From Theocolax elegans (Eukaryota > Arthropoda > Insecta > Hymenoptera > Cerocephalidae), in contig CM047428.1 in NCBI GenBank assembly GCA_026168455.1, forward strand, positions 18,566,759-18,630,758: a stretch of 64,000 nucleotides of DNA. The letters run 5' to 3'. The first letter of the stretch is position 1; every line of letters starts with the position of its first letter. The notes beneath the pieces are model-generated. The model was not told the DNA's origin and made no database searches. It saw only the letters and a program-made list of their open reading frames with translations. Below are positions 24,524 to 35,140 of the stretch, one piece after another. The translations under genes and the position numbers were made by a program.

Positions 24524-27500
24524 AGGAGTCCGCCAACGGGTAATGTAAATTTGCCCGTAAAGAAAGACGAATGAGACCTACACTATCGAAAAGTACATGA
24601 AAAAAGATGCAGATTAAAAAAAAAATTGACCTTTTTAAGTGGCGGGAACCCTTCAAAACAAAGGGTCAAAGTTTTCATCCCCTAAAATAGAAAATCATAA
24701 AATAAATACCCTTAGCAGTACTTTCCGATGAGCTGTTAAAAACAGATCGATTACTTTTACAAATACACATACAATTAGCATTCAATTGAATCAGCGCTAC
24801 TCGTTTGTTAAGTAAAAAATACATTTATTTAATTGTTAATGGGATACTTAATAGATGTAAAAATTTGTTTACTACCCTTAGCAGTACTTTTGAAAAATTT
24901 TTTTAAGAAAAATCAATTCTACAATGTTAGCACTTACTACTGAAACAAATTTTGAATCAGCGTTATAGCTTTAAAACAACCCTTAAACGAGAAAAAGTGT
25001 AAAATAGGTATTGTTTTAATTTGGCAGAAGCTAACGATAAATAAAACATCATAGCAGTACTTTTTTGGAAAATCCTCGAGGGCAATCGAAAGAAACAAAC
25101 AAAATCTACAAAAAACAACGGGTTTTAATTCAGCGCTAAAGCTTTCTTAAAAAATATACAATTTTTTGCAAAAAAAGCTTCTCGTTACTTATGCTTAAAA
25201 AAGCTTTAGCGCTGAATTAAAAATTATTTATTTCAGTACGTATCGTTAATTTCTTTCGATACCCGTTCGATTTTTGTCAAAAATGCACTGCTTAATTAAT
25301 TTTTTTCCATTAAAGCGTATAAGGGTTGATTATTACGCTCTACGAAGCACTTTGAGAGCTTTCGACGATTTTATTGGCTTAGCAGTACTTTTTTTGAAAA
25401 TTCTCGACGGCAATCGAAAGAAACAAACCAAATCTACAAAAAATAACGGTTTTTAATTCAGCGTTAAAGCTTTCTTAAAAAATATATAATTTTTTACAAA
25501 AAAAAATTATTGTTACTGGTGCTTAAAAAAGCTCTAGCGCTGAAACTAAAATTATTTATTTCAGTACGTATCGTTAATTTCTTTCGATACCCGTTCGATT
25601 TTTGTCAAAAAAGTACTGCTTAATTAATGTTTTCCATTAAAACGTATAAGGGTTGGTTATTACGCTCTACGACGCACTATGAGAGCTTGCGACGATTTTA
25701 GTTAATTTTAGTTTCAGCGCTAGAGCTTTTTTAAGCACCAGTAACAAAATTTTTTTTGTAAAAAATTATATATTTTTTAAGAAAGCTTTAACGCTGAATT
25801 AAAAACCGTTATTTTTTGTAGATTTGGTTTGTTTCTTTCGATTGCCGTCGAGAATTTTCAAAAAGGTACTGCCGAGCCACTAAAATCGTCGCAAGCTCTC
25901 ATAGTGCGTCGTAGAGCGTAATAAACAACCCTTATACGTTTTAATGGAAAACATTAATTAAGCAGTACTTTTTTGACAAAAATCGAACGGATATCGAAAG
26001 AAATTAACGATACACACCGAAAAAAATAATTTTAGTTTCAGCGCTAGAGCTTTTTTAAGCACCAGTAACAAAAATTTTTTTTTGTAAAAAATTATATATT
26101 TTTTAAGAAAGCTTTAACGCTGAATTAAAAACCGTTATTTTTTGTAGATTTGGTTTGTTTCTTTCGATTGCCGTCGAGAATTTTCAAAAAAAGTACTGCC
26201 GAGCCACTAAAATCGTCGCAAGCTCATAGTGCGTCGTAGAGCGTAATAACCAACCCTTATACGTTTTAATGGAAAACATTAATTAAGCAGTACTTTTTTG
26301 ACAAAAATCGAACGGATATCGAAAGAAATTAACGATACACACCGAAAAAAATAATTTTAGTTTCAGCGCTAGAGCTTTTTTAAGCACCAGTAACAAAAAT
26401 TTTTTTTTGTAAAAAATTATATATTTTTTAAGAAAGCTTTAACGCTGAAATAAAAACCGTTATTTTTGTAGATTTGGTTTGTTTCTTTCGATTGCCGTCG
26501 AGAATTTTCAAAAAAAGTACTGCTAAGCCAATAAAATCGTCGAAAGCTCTCAAAGTGCTTCGTAGAGCGTAATAATCAACCCTTATACGCTTTAATGGAA
26601 AAAAATTAATTAAGCAGTACTTTTTTGACAAAAATCGAACGGGTATCGAAAGAAATTAACGATACGTACTGAAATAAATAATTTTAGTTTCAGCGCTAGA
26701 GCTTTTTTAAGCACCAGTAACAATAATTTTTTTTTGTAAAAAATTATATATTTTTTAAGAAAGCTTTAACGCTGAATTAAAAAACCGTTATTTTTTGTAG
26801 ATTTGGTTTGTTTCTTTCGATTGCCGTCGAGAATTTTCAAAAAAAGTACTGCTAAGCCAATAAAATCGTCGAAAGCTCTCAAAGTGCTTCGTAGAGCGTA
26901 ATAATCAACCCTTATACGCTTTAATGGAAAAAAATTAATTAAGCAGTACATTTTTGACAAAAATCGAACGGGTATCGAAAGAAATTAACGATACGTACTG
27001 AAATAAATAATTTTTAATTCAGCGCTAAAGCTTTTTTAAGCATAAGTAACGAGAAGCTTTTTTTGCAAAAAATTGTATATTTTTTAAGAAAGCTTTAGCG
27101 CTGAATTAAAACCCGTTGTTTTTTGTAGATTTTGTTTGTTTCTTTCGATTGCCCTCGAGGATTTTCCAAAAAAGTACTGCTATGATGTTTTATTTATCGT
27201 TAGCTTCTGCCAAATTAAAACAATACCTATTTTACACTTTTTCTCGTTTAAGGGTTGTTTTAAAGCTATAACGCTGATTCAAAATTTGTTTCAGTAGTAA
27301 GTGCTAACATTGTAGAATTGATTTTTCTTAAAAAAATTTTTCAAAAGTACTGCTAAGGGTAGTAAACAAATTTTTACATCTATTAAGTATCCCATTAACA
27401 ATTAAATAAATGTATTTTTTACTTAACAAACGAGTAGCGCTGATTCAATTGAATGCTAATTGTATGTGTATTTGTAAAAGTAATCGATCTGTTTTTAACA

Positions 27501-27710
27501 GCTCATCGGAAAGTACTGCTAAGGGTATTTATTTTATGATTTTCTATTTTAGGGGATGAAAACTTTGACCCTTTGTTTTGAAGGGTTCCCGCCACTTAAA
27601 AAGGTCAATTTTTTTTTTAATCTGCATCTTTTTTCATGTACTTTTCGATAGTGTAGGTCTCATTCGTCTTTCTTTACGGGCAAATTTACATTACCCGTTG
27701 GCGGACTCCT
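24524..27710. mobile_element. 3.2-kb foldback element with TTAA target duplication
   Basis: The left end AGGAGTCCGCCAACGGG is mirrored exactly by the right end, and TTAA flanks both (24520-24523, 27711-27714). Almost the whole element is self-complementary: from each end about 1.1 kb pairs with the other, and the centre lies near 25690-25705. The right half additionally holds several near-identical tandem units of about 326 bp (repeat points near 25699, 26030, 26353, 26681). The word TTAGCAGTACTTTT or its inverse recurs throughout. Open frames at both ends and in the units are mirror or tandem copies of one another and have no recognisable domain. Confidence 0.9.
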
Positions 27711-27714
27711 TTAA

Positions 27715-28741
27715 GTCTAATTTGAATTCATGCATCTCGATTTTTAAATTAAGTGTCTATGGAAGAATATATCTTGTGTTATGAGTTTGCGAATTTTGTG
27801 TGTAAAAATTCCATAAAAATCAATGTGTAAAAAATATTTCAATTTTAGTTAGAAATGAAGGCTTGACGGTGGTTTTGAACCCTTGTTACATTTTTATTAA
27901 ACTTTCAAGGAACGGATCGAGCTTAAACTTAAGAATACGATTCTTTCTGAAAAAATTTTATCCAAGTCTACACAAGAAAAGAACAGAACTTTCTATAACA
28001 GTTCTAAAAATAATAGATTTTTGTTTTCAGTTCTGGAAAATGCAATTTGGATTTGGACTATACTTTTTCAATCTAGAAGCATTTTAAAACAAAACTCTGT
28101 ATGTTAGAAGCAAAAAATTACTTCTATGCAACGACAAAGAATAGTTCCGGGTGCAATTTGAGAATTTGACGCTACCGCTTTTTCTCTATGGATGTATTTT
28201 TGCCAATGGAATTTAGGAATAAAGACATACGACTTTTTCTAAAATTCTTTAAAAAGAGTTTTGAGCAAATATAAGCTACTATTCAAAATAAAAAGAAAGT
28301 TGATATTGAGATTTTTAATTTTATCTTTGGTTCATTAAAATGATATTTAGAAATAAATAAAATTTGTTTTATTTTTTATGTCTTGCATTAATTCATTTTC
28401 TAACCATTTAAGTTAGCTATTCTAATCGCATGTAACTTTAGAATCGTTTGAGCTATTTGAACAGTTTGAAGTTGTAACTAAAGCTCTTAATTTCGGCTTT
28501 CCCTTTATTTTAGTATGGTATTTTGTGGTTGATGAAAACGCTAGAATTTTCAAATTGTATAAAGCTTTCTTTTCTCTGATTTTCGAAAAAGTTGCATGTC
28601 TTTCTACCACAATTTTTTTTCTACTACAATTTTTTTAATCAATCAATCATATCCTATCGTTTTATAAGTTGAAATCAACTCATTTTAAACTAATCTAGAA
28701 AATTTATATTGCTTTATCTTGATTTTGTGTCAGTTTCAATT
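27715..28741. other. AT-rich DNA, 3' flank of the SET gene
   Basis: No exon recognised. On the minus strand an AATAAA (plus-strand TTTATT at 28368-28373) lies about 370 bp beyond the SET-exon stop and could serve as its polyadenylation signal. Short open frames here are AT-rich and unconvincing. Confidence 0.4.
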
Positions 28742-29180
28742 TTATTCTTTACGTGGAAGTGTACATTTTATTAAATTCTCTTTAATACCTGTACCTGTAC
28801 CAGTACCTGGAATCATTATGCAGCTCGAACATTCACATTCTCCAGATTCAAAATAATGAGGACCGTAATTCCAAGATATTTCTTCCCCTTCAAATATATG
28901 TCGAGTAGTTTTAAGGCAGGGCATTCCATTTGGTTTTAAGTTATACATTTTTGTATTTGGGTAGCATTCGTGATTTACGAAAGCCCCTGGTCCCAACCAG
29001 AGTTTTGTTTTATTTGATTCTGTACTTATTATGGAAAAGTTCAAGTTATTTTCTTCTAAATACTGAAGTTCTTTCATTTGTAAGTTTATAAGCACACCAC
29101 TTAAGGAGCTCAAAATACAATTTTTAGGATGGCATTTGGTAGCGCATATCATAGCACCTTGGTTTACATTTCTCGAATAC
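28742..29180 (-). CDS. Suv4-20/KMT5-like SET-domain methyltransferase, terminal exon
   Basis: Suv4-20 (KMT5B/C) enzymes methylate lysine 20 of histone H4 in chromatin. This exon enters after an acceptor TTATAG at 29181-29186 and runs 145 codons to TAA. It carries the catalytic half of the SET domain: a LWLGPGAFVNHECYPN block (family: LWLGPAAFINHDCRPN), GEEISWNYG (SET motif with the conserved Tyr) and the post-SET cysteines CECSSC. The match to Suv4-20 rather than other SET families rests on the LWLGP motif and on the preceding exon. The key NHxCxPN, GEEI and Cys residues are intact, so an active enzyme is possible. It has only about 25 residues after the SET domain, whereas classical Suv4-20 proteins have long tails. 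Confidence 0.85.
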
Positions 29181-30636
29181 CTATAATGTAAAAAATTAAT
29201 TAATTGTTTAAATTTATTATGAAACCGTTAATATTGAAAGACAGATATTAATGATTATTTAAAATATAATTTTTTTTAATTTAAAATATTGAATATTTTT
29301 GTATACAAAGTTATTATCTATCATATTTGAAAAAAAAACAATGCTCATTAATATAATAAAAATGAAGGAAATATATTTTAGCCATAAAAATAGGTTGGTT
29401 TAACATAAAAGGTTCTATGCATATAATCATTTTTTGGATCTCGTTAAATGACTTCGTGAAATTATTTAATGACAAAGTAGTCAATCTTTAATATCTTTAT
29501 ATCAATGTAGATTTAAACAAAAATAAATTAATTTAAAAAGATAAAAAAATTATATATTCAGTATTCTGAAATCAATAGAACTGTGTATTTAAAAAGCAAA
29601 ATGAGAATTTAAAACACACACTCATAAATTATAAAGAATCTGTGATTTCGTATACTTAAGTCGCTGAAGATTTAAGTAGAAATACAAATAGTTGAAATAT
29701 ATTTTTTTTCTAATAAATAGATTATTAAAATACGTATTTTGCGAATACTTGCATAAGATTTATGCAGATTATAAATTTATTTATATAGATTTTTCTCGGC
29801 TAATGGATTAATAAAAAACAAAATTATTTTCAAGGAATTAAAAATATAAATTTTTAAAACGTTTCCTCATTAATAAAGTAAAATTCTAAAAACATCTAAA
29901 ATTATAAAGTTCTCATAATAATTTTCTAAAATATTCATAAAAAGTTTTAAGCAGATCCAAAAATTTGATACATACACAATCTATTTTTTGATACAGTTTG
30001 CGTAAAACGCGTTTTTACGCACTGCTTGGCTTTTAAAAATCGCATTTACGCCCACGATATCAACAAATATTGTCCAATACACGAGCGAAAGATGATTTTC
30101 AACTCGTGCAATTATCATAAACTCGCAATTATGATAAATTCGCGCTCATTCGAAAATCAACACTTACGCGCTTGTATCGAAAAGTACTATTTCATCTTAC
30201 TGTAATGAAAACAATTTCTCTTTTTAATTTGAACTGAAAATAAAAATTTTTGCACTGAAAAATACGTACTTAAATTGTTGATTGGAAATTATTGTTCGTT
30301 AGATGTGGTGATTATTAATAAATTATAAATATTTTTTATCGCTACGAAACGTAAAATAAATTAACATACAAGTAAAACTTTTCTGGCGTTTTCTTAATCG
30401 TCCTTTCGCAAAGCAATAATTGTAATGCAATTGTAAATTCATATCGCCTTAACGTAGAAATCTATTATCATGTTAAAATTATATTTCAACACTGCATTAT
30501 TTGTTGTATGAAGTTAAATTTATAATTATTGCCTTAGGAACGGTTAATAAAACGTCCGAAACGTTGACACTTGCATGTTAATTTCTATTGTCGTTCATGG
30601 TGATAAATAAATTACCAATTTATTAGAAATACGTAC
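29181..30636. other. Intron of the SET gene with a structured repeat
   Basis: About 1.45 kb between two SET-gene exons. AT-rich; holds the hairpin-rich repeat at 29985-30200 and a hammerhead-like word near 30533-30565. No further exon found. Confidence 0.6.
29985..30200. repeat. Hairpin-rich dispersed repeat, copy 1
   Basis: Contains GCGTAAAACGCGTTTTTACGC, a strong self-complementary word, followed by AAATCGCATTTACGCCC and a second hairpin opening with ACACGAGCGAAAG and closing with CGCTTGTATCG. The same arrangement occurs at 40705-40850, there without the roughly 60-bp insertion seen here between the arms of the second hairpin. Not coding. Confidence 0.65.
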
Positions 30637-30978
30637 TTGTTACACTTTTTGATACAAAATCCACTATTTGGTTCGATTAATTTTAAATAGATTTTCAATT
30701 GACGTTTTAATAATTTTTCATTAATGGGTATGTAATTTAAATATCTTTTGACAAGATCCAATAAATTACTAATAATTTCACCTATTGGTAACTCAAAATT
30801 CTGTATAGCAGTCTGCACCTGATTTTGAAAATTTGCATCATTTACAAGATTTCCTAGTAAGTTTTGATTAATTTTGTGCGTTTTTGTTTTTAGATAGTAT
30901 ATATCTATTATTAATGATGTGGCTATATCATCAGCAATAGCTAATGCTAATGTAGCGTCTTCAAGATATTCCGTACTT
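30637..30978 (-). CDS. Suv4-20-like methyltransferase, N-domain exon
   Basis: Internal exon entered after TTTTGTAG (phase 2) and left at AACAA/GTACGT (phase 2), so that joining to the exon at 29180 gives an uninterrupted frame reading CN-K-YSRNVNQGA. It encodes 114 residues including DDIATSLIIDIY and KTHKIN, the counterpart of the Suv4-20 N-domain motif DDLATSLVLDPY...THKMN, followed by a helical region and the EPNSGFCIKKCN segment that corresponds to the start of the SET domain. This region in the family contacts the SET core. Together with the terminal exon it gives a complete Suv4-20 catalytic unit of about 260 residues. The intron position after CN(K/R)Y is consistent with a spliced gene, not a processed copy. 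Confidence 0.8.
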
Positions 30979-31101
30979 CTACAAAATAAATGGAGTAATC
31001 GGTTAATTATTAATATAAAATCAGCGTTAAGTATTTTTAATATTAATTCATAATAATTAAGTTATCAATGATTATTTTTATGTTTGAAACAAGAACTTTA
31101 C

Positions 31102-31170
31102 TCGGTATTTCCGCAGCACAGCAATTTTTGCATTTATGTAGCCAATCTGGCATCCTTTTCGCGAAACATT
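31102..31170 (-). CDS. Possible 69-nt cassette exon, phase 1-1
   Basis: Minus-strand segment after acceptor CGTAATAG and before donor CCGA/GTAAAG; read in phase 1 it gives a Cys-containing peptide with WLHKCKNCC. Length 69 nt fits the phase-1 symmetry of its neighbours, but it is short, and a tRNA-like SINE fragment lies about 70 bp upstream, so this could be chance. Confidence 0.2.
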
Positions 31171-31237
31171 CTATTACGTTGAGCAATAATGAAAAAACTC
31201 TTAAAAAACGTTTACGAAATTTCAATGAAAAAACAGC

Positions 31238-31305
31238 CTCGGCTCGGGATTGAACCGGAACTTCTAGCCTTTGCGGTGCTATTACTTTTATGAATACATC
31301 TTGTT
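31238..31305 (-). mobile_element. tRNA-derived SINE fragment
   Basis: On the minus strand the segment holds TAGCACCGCAAAGGC followed by GTTCCGGTTCAATCCCGAGC, i.e. the anticodon-side and T-arm region of a tRNA with a B box (GGTTCAATCCC). The 5' half (A box) is not recognisable and the acceptor stem cannot be completed, so it is a relic and not a tRNA gene. Confidence 0.5.
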
Positions 31306-32171
31306 AAACTTTAAATATTTAAATATTAAATGTATTATACAATAAATAGCGTAAAGTGCATATTTTCAAATAAATTCGATTCGTATAATTACAAGATGTA
31401 AAACTAATAAAATAAACATATTTTGAATAACCATGTGAGTTGATCAAATTGGAATTTATTATAATGGAAATACAAGATTCAACTGCAAACTTTGATAGAA
31501 ACTATATTAAATTGGTCACAGACCTGCACATTAGTAATTTTTGTTCTAGACTATAGTAATTTTTATTACAACTCAGTTTTTACTATAGTTTATATTAAAC
31601 TTTGAAATAGTATTTAATGAATTTTATTTATACAGCTTAAAACAGTTAAATATATTTTAATAATTATATTATACTTCGATAACTTTTAATTTTTATATCA
31701 ATTTTTTAAAATAAATTTAAATTTATGAAGAATGTATTTATATAATTATATTTTATTCAATAATGAACGATTATTTATTTTGTTTAGTCAATGCTCTATA
31801 GAACTCGCCCGTATTTTATAAAATTAACAACGCTAATCGTACATTTACACTATACGCAGAAATTGTATTGCCGCTATGTTAAATTACACATACATATATG
31901 AGCAAATCCACGGAACCTTTGATTTTCATTTGAAAAATTTTTTTTTTTTTTTTGGGAGGCACATTGATTTTAATGGAGATTTCTACTTCTTTAGAGGTTA
32001 AATAGTAGGAAAATATGAGGGCCCCTATTTCTTTTCAAGACTTATCTAAGAAATTAACGATTAAAATATTAATGAGGGGTATCATAGGGTAAATTATAAA
32101 AAATCACTTCGTAAATAAACAGAACATTTTTTATTCTATAATTTATGAATATAACAACATAATTAAGTCTC

Positions 32172-32416
32172 TTATTTAACAAAAATTGAAATATCTAACA
32201 ACAATTTTTCATATAAAAGGATGTTTTCAAGTGCCGTTACAGTACTGTAATTTTCTTTTCCTAGTAACAATGGTTTTTTTGTTTGAGTACTTGTAACAGG
32301 AATTTCATTTTTTGCTCCATAAATCTTCCAACTTGAAGGTTTCAATTGGTAATGAGTACATGGCAAGTTATTTGAAACATTCATTACATGATAAATAATT
32401 TTCTTTTCGCATACTT
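32172..32416 (-). CDS. Possible alternative 3' exon inside a TIR element
   Basis: A minus-strand frame open for 81 codons ending in TAA, followed 37 bp later by AATAAA on the same strand (plus-strand 32130-32135). If entered at AAAGAG/AAGTATGC it is in phase 1, like the other exons of the locus. The central peptide PSSWKIYGAKNEIPVTS has gene-like composition. The acceptor lacks a strong pyrimidine tract, and the whole segment lies inside the transposon 31899-33330, so it may be an exonised or captured piece, or not an exon at all. No family recognised. Confidence 0.3.
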
Positions 32417-32463
32417 CTCTTTAATGGTAAACAAACTACTTGCGTAAGGCTGACTGAATGATA

Positions 32464-32488
32464 TGTGTGTGTATGTGTGTGCGCGCGC

Positions 32489-32534
<46 letters not shown>
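32464..32534. repeat. GT dinucleotide microsatellite
   Basis: Roughly 70 bp of GT/GC alternation, uninterrupted GT for more than 35 bp. Confidence 0.95.
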
Positions 32535-32536
<2 letters not shown>

Positions 32537-34388
32537 ATTTATATTAGCTTTTCTGTTGAAATAACCTATTTCGTATAGTCAATTTGAACTTCAGTTCAAA
32601 GGTATAAAATTTTATACTTTTATACAGCTTATATTATCTAAATTAACAAAAAATTCAATTGAGGTTTTACGTAGATGACTCAATAATCTACTAAAAAGTA
32701 AAGAGATATAGTTTATATATGCTTTTTTTGTGAATGTCGAGTGTGCCATGCGAAAATGAAAATTTGGAAGACTAGGGGCCCGAGATTTTGAAAAGTTTAA
32801 GGTAGAATTGCTAGTAAAGAAAAAGAGGCACAGCTAAGCACAAAAAAGAATAAGAATCCTTATTGCAAATCGAAAAAAGCAATATTAGTCACAATAGCTA
32901 TAAACAAAACTTATCTTTGTATAATATCAAAATTCTAAAATTTCCTAAATTTACAAAAACTGACTTCCTCAAGAGTTGCGATTTTTATTTTTCTGTATCA
33001 TGAAGGCACACTATTCTAACACTTTTAGTTTAATAGAGTAGATGGTGTAGGTTGTCAAAAAAAATTTCTGTAACATTTGGTGAAGAATTATAATTTCTAT
33101 AAGCTTAAAAAATAGAAGATGAGTACTACTTCCATCGTCAAATTTGCAAAAATGCAACTTTATGAAGCCTCTAACAAAAAGCTAATGAAAACAACTTTAA
33201 AAAAATGATAAGGACCCTTCATCGAATTACTTTTTCTACCAGAAACCGTTGTTATAATGTTGCTAAGTCTGCTTATTTACTACTATATTACCCGCTTCCC
33301 CAAAATTAAAGGTTCTGTAGATTTGCTCATATATTACACGTATACGTTCGCGTATCTTCGTTCGTTTTTAATGGGCTTGTATATGAATCGACTACGAATT
33401 TGATCATTTGCAGGTTGATTGTAATTTACGAAATGCGACACCTAGCGGAAAAGAATGCTAAAGGGTAGAGCAATATCTTTTATTTTTTTAGTTCAACAAA
33501 TAATAATTGGTTTTACGATACATCGAATTATAAACTATAAAGATATTCATATTTATCGTCCTCGCGTCGTGTATATTCCAAGAAGGACCTAGAATTTCGC
33601 AAGCGTATTCTTGTACTTTTGTTTTGTTCTGTCATTCGTTGCATTCGCATTCATTTGTTTCCATTCAAAATAAAATCTTATGAAAATTACATAGTTTTAT
33701 ACTAATATACTACTATAGTTTTATACTAATATAATTACTATAGTTTCTTATAAAGTTTAATAGATTAATCATAGAAATAATAATAAATCTATAGTAAAAT
33801 TTATCACACAATCAAATTTATTAGAATATATTGTAATTTTTGTACACATGATTTTGTAATAATTTCATAAACTTATAGTAAAAATTATTAGACCTTTAAT
33901 AAAAAGGCTCAAAATGTAAGTATGTGACCAAATTACTATAGTTTCTAATACAATTTACTATTGAAACTTTTAAATATTAATATATATTTATCTTCGTATA
34001 TGTGCGTCACACACCGGTACTCTAAGGGTTAAGAAAAATTTTTATTTTTTAATTATGATTTGAAAGGATTTGGCAGTCTGTCACGAAACAACATATTTTC
34101 CCCAAATAGAATAGTTTGACGTGATATGGTATAATCTGGTCATATTTTTTAAGTTATTTATTAAATTTTTCAATACAACATATTTTTAATAATTTATTTT
34201 AAAATCTGTTTCACAAGAGTATTTTTGTAGGCTACTAATAATTAAAATAATAATAAACAAAAGATTTTTTTTTCTCACACAGCTGTAAAAAATATATGAT
34301 TCAAACTACTTAACAAGTGGAAACAAAATTCATGTATCTGACATTTGTGATGTATAAAATATTTATTTACAAATTATATTTTACTTAC

Positions 34389-34440
34389 ATAATCGTACTT
34401 TTTAAGGACTCTTGATTTTGACTGTTATTCTGACTGCAAG
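34389..34440 (-). CDS. Suv4-20-like gene, small linking exon
   Basis: A 52-nt minus-strand exon between acceptor TTTTATAG and donor GATTAT/GTAAGTAA. Entered in phase 1 it leaves in phase 2, which is exactly what is needed to connect the phase-1 exon ending at 38665 with the phase-2 entry of the N-domain exon at 30978. The peptide (CSQNNSQNQESLKSTI) is polar and linker-like. The phase fit is the main evidence. Confidence 0.45.
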
Positions 34441-35092
34441 CTATAAAATATGAATAATTATTTTCATGTGAATATTTGTAATATTAAATATTTTGAGTTG
34501 CAATTTAAATAATTATTATTTATTAATCCGAGTATTTCAATTGTTATTAGTAAATAATAGTTTGAATTTAAAGTTATCGTAATTTAATAATTCTGAATAT
34601 AATATAAATTTTATTACATAATTTTTCAAACGTTTGTAAAATACATTTTTGGATTTAGGCATAAGGTATATTTTAGAACAGATCAAAATCACAAACCCAT
34701 AAACTCCAAGTCTCTAAACTTCAAGTCCAAAACTCCCAAAAATCCAACATGAAATTTGATTTCAGCGATCTCAAAACTTATGAATTATATGCAACTGTCA
34801 ATTAATGTGTAATGTCACGAGTAGCATCTACCCTTTCAAACGAGTTAAAATACTTCGCTCGTCGCGAGTAGTATTCGCTAAAATTAATTTTTTCGGTAGC
34901 CATTCATCAAGTGCGAGATCGGAGAAGGTTTACACGCTAATTCAGACGGCTCCTGCACGAGTTCATCGTTATTTCTGCGGTATGCAAGTGGGTGCCAGTG
35001 TAAGTGCACCTTGCCGACTAGGTAAATTGGAGAAAACGAGGAGACAGGATCGAGAAGCAGCTCTCGAATAAGACCTGATGGAGAAGTAGAGA
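34441..35092. other. Intronic or intergenic DNA, GC-richer near 34800-35070
   Basis: The patch 34805-35070 has an 88-codon plus-strand frame with less AT-rich codons, but no domain or splice support was found. A short run of AACTCCAAGTC/ACTCCCAAA words near 34695-34745 resembles the minisatellite at 55785-55960. Confidence 0.3.
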
Positions 35093-35140
35093 GAATGAGG
35101 GAGAAAGAGAGAGAAAGAGAGAGAGAGAGTGAGAGATTGA
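35093..35140. repeat. GA microsatellite at the LINE 3' end
   Basis: A GAGA-rich tract directly downstream, in the minus-strand sense, of the CAATCAATCAATC tail of the LINE. Confidence 0.8.

Larger units (their letters stand above)
31899..33330. mobile_element. TIR element with TA target duplication, 1.43 kb
   Basis: Ends TGAGCAAATCCACGGAACCT and, inverted, TGAGCAAATCTACAGAACCT; TA lies on both sides (31897-31898, 33331-33332). Typical of a Tc1/mariner-type non-autonomous element. The interior includes a GT microsatellite and, on the minus strand, the small terminal exon listed at 32172-32416. Confidence 0.7.

Noticed and set aside
24447..27784. Repeated 60-70-codon frames on both strands
   Set aside because: They are mirror or tandem copies within the foldback element and keep their frame by virtue of DNA identity.
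31238..31305. A tRNA gene
   Set aside because: Only the T-arm side is present; no A box and no acceptor stem.
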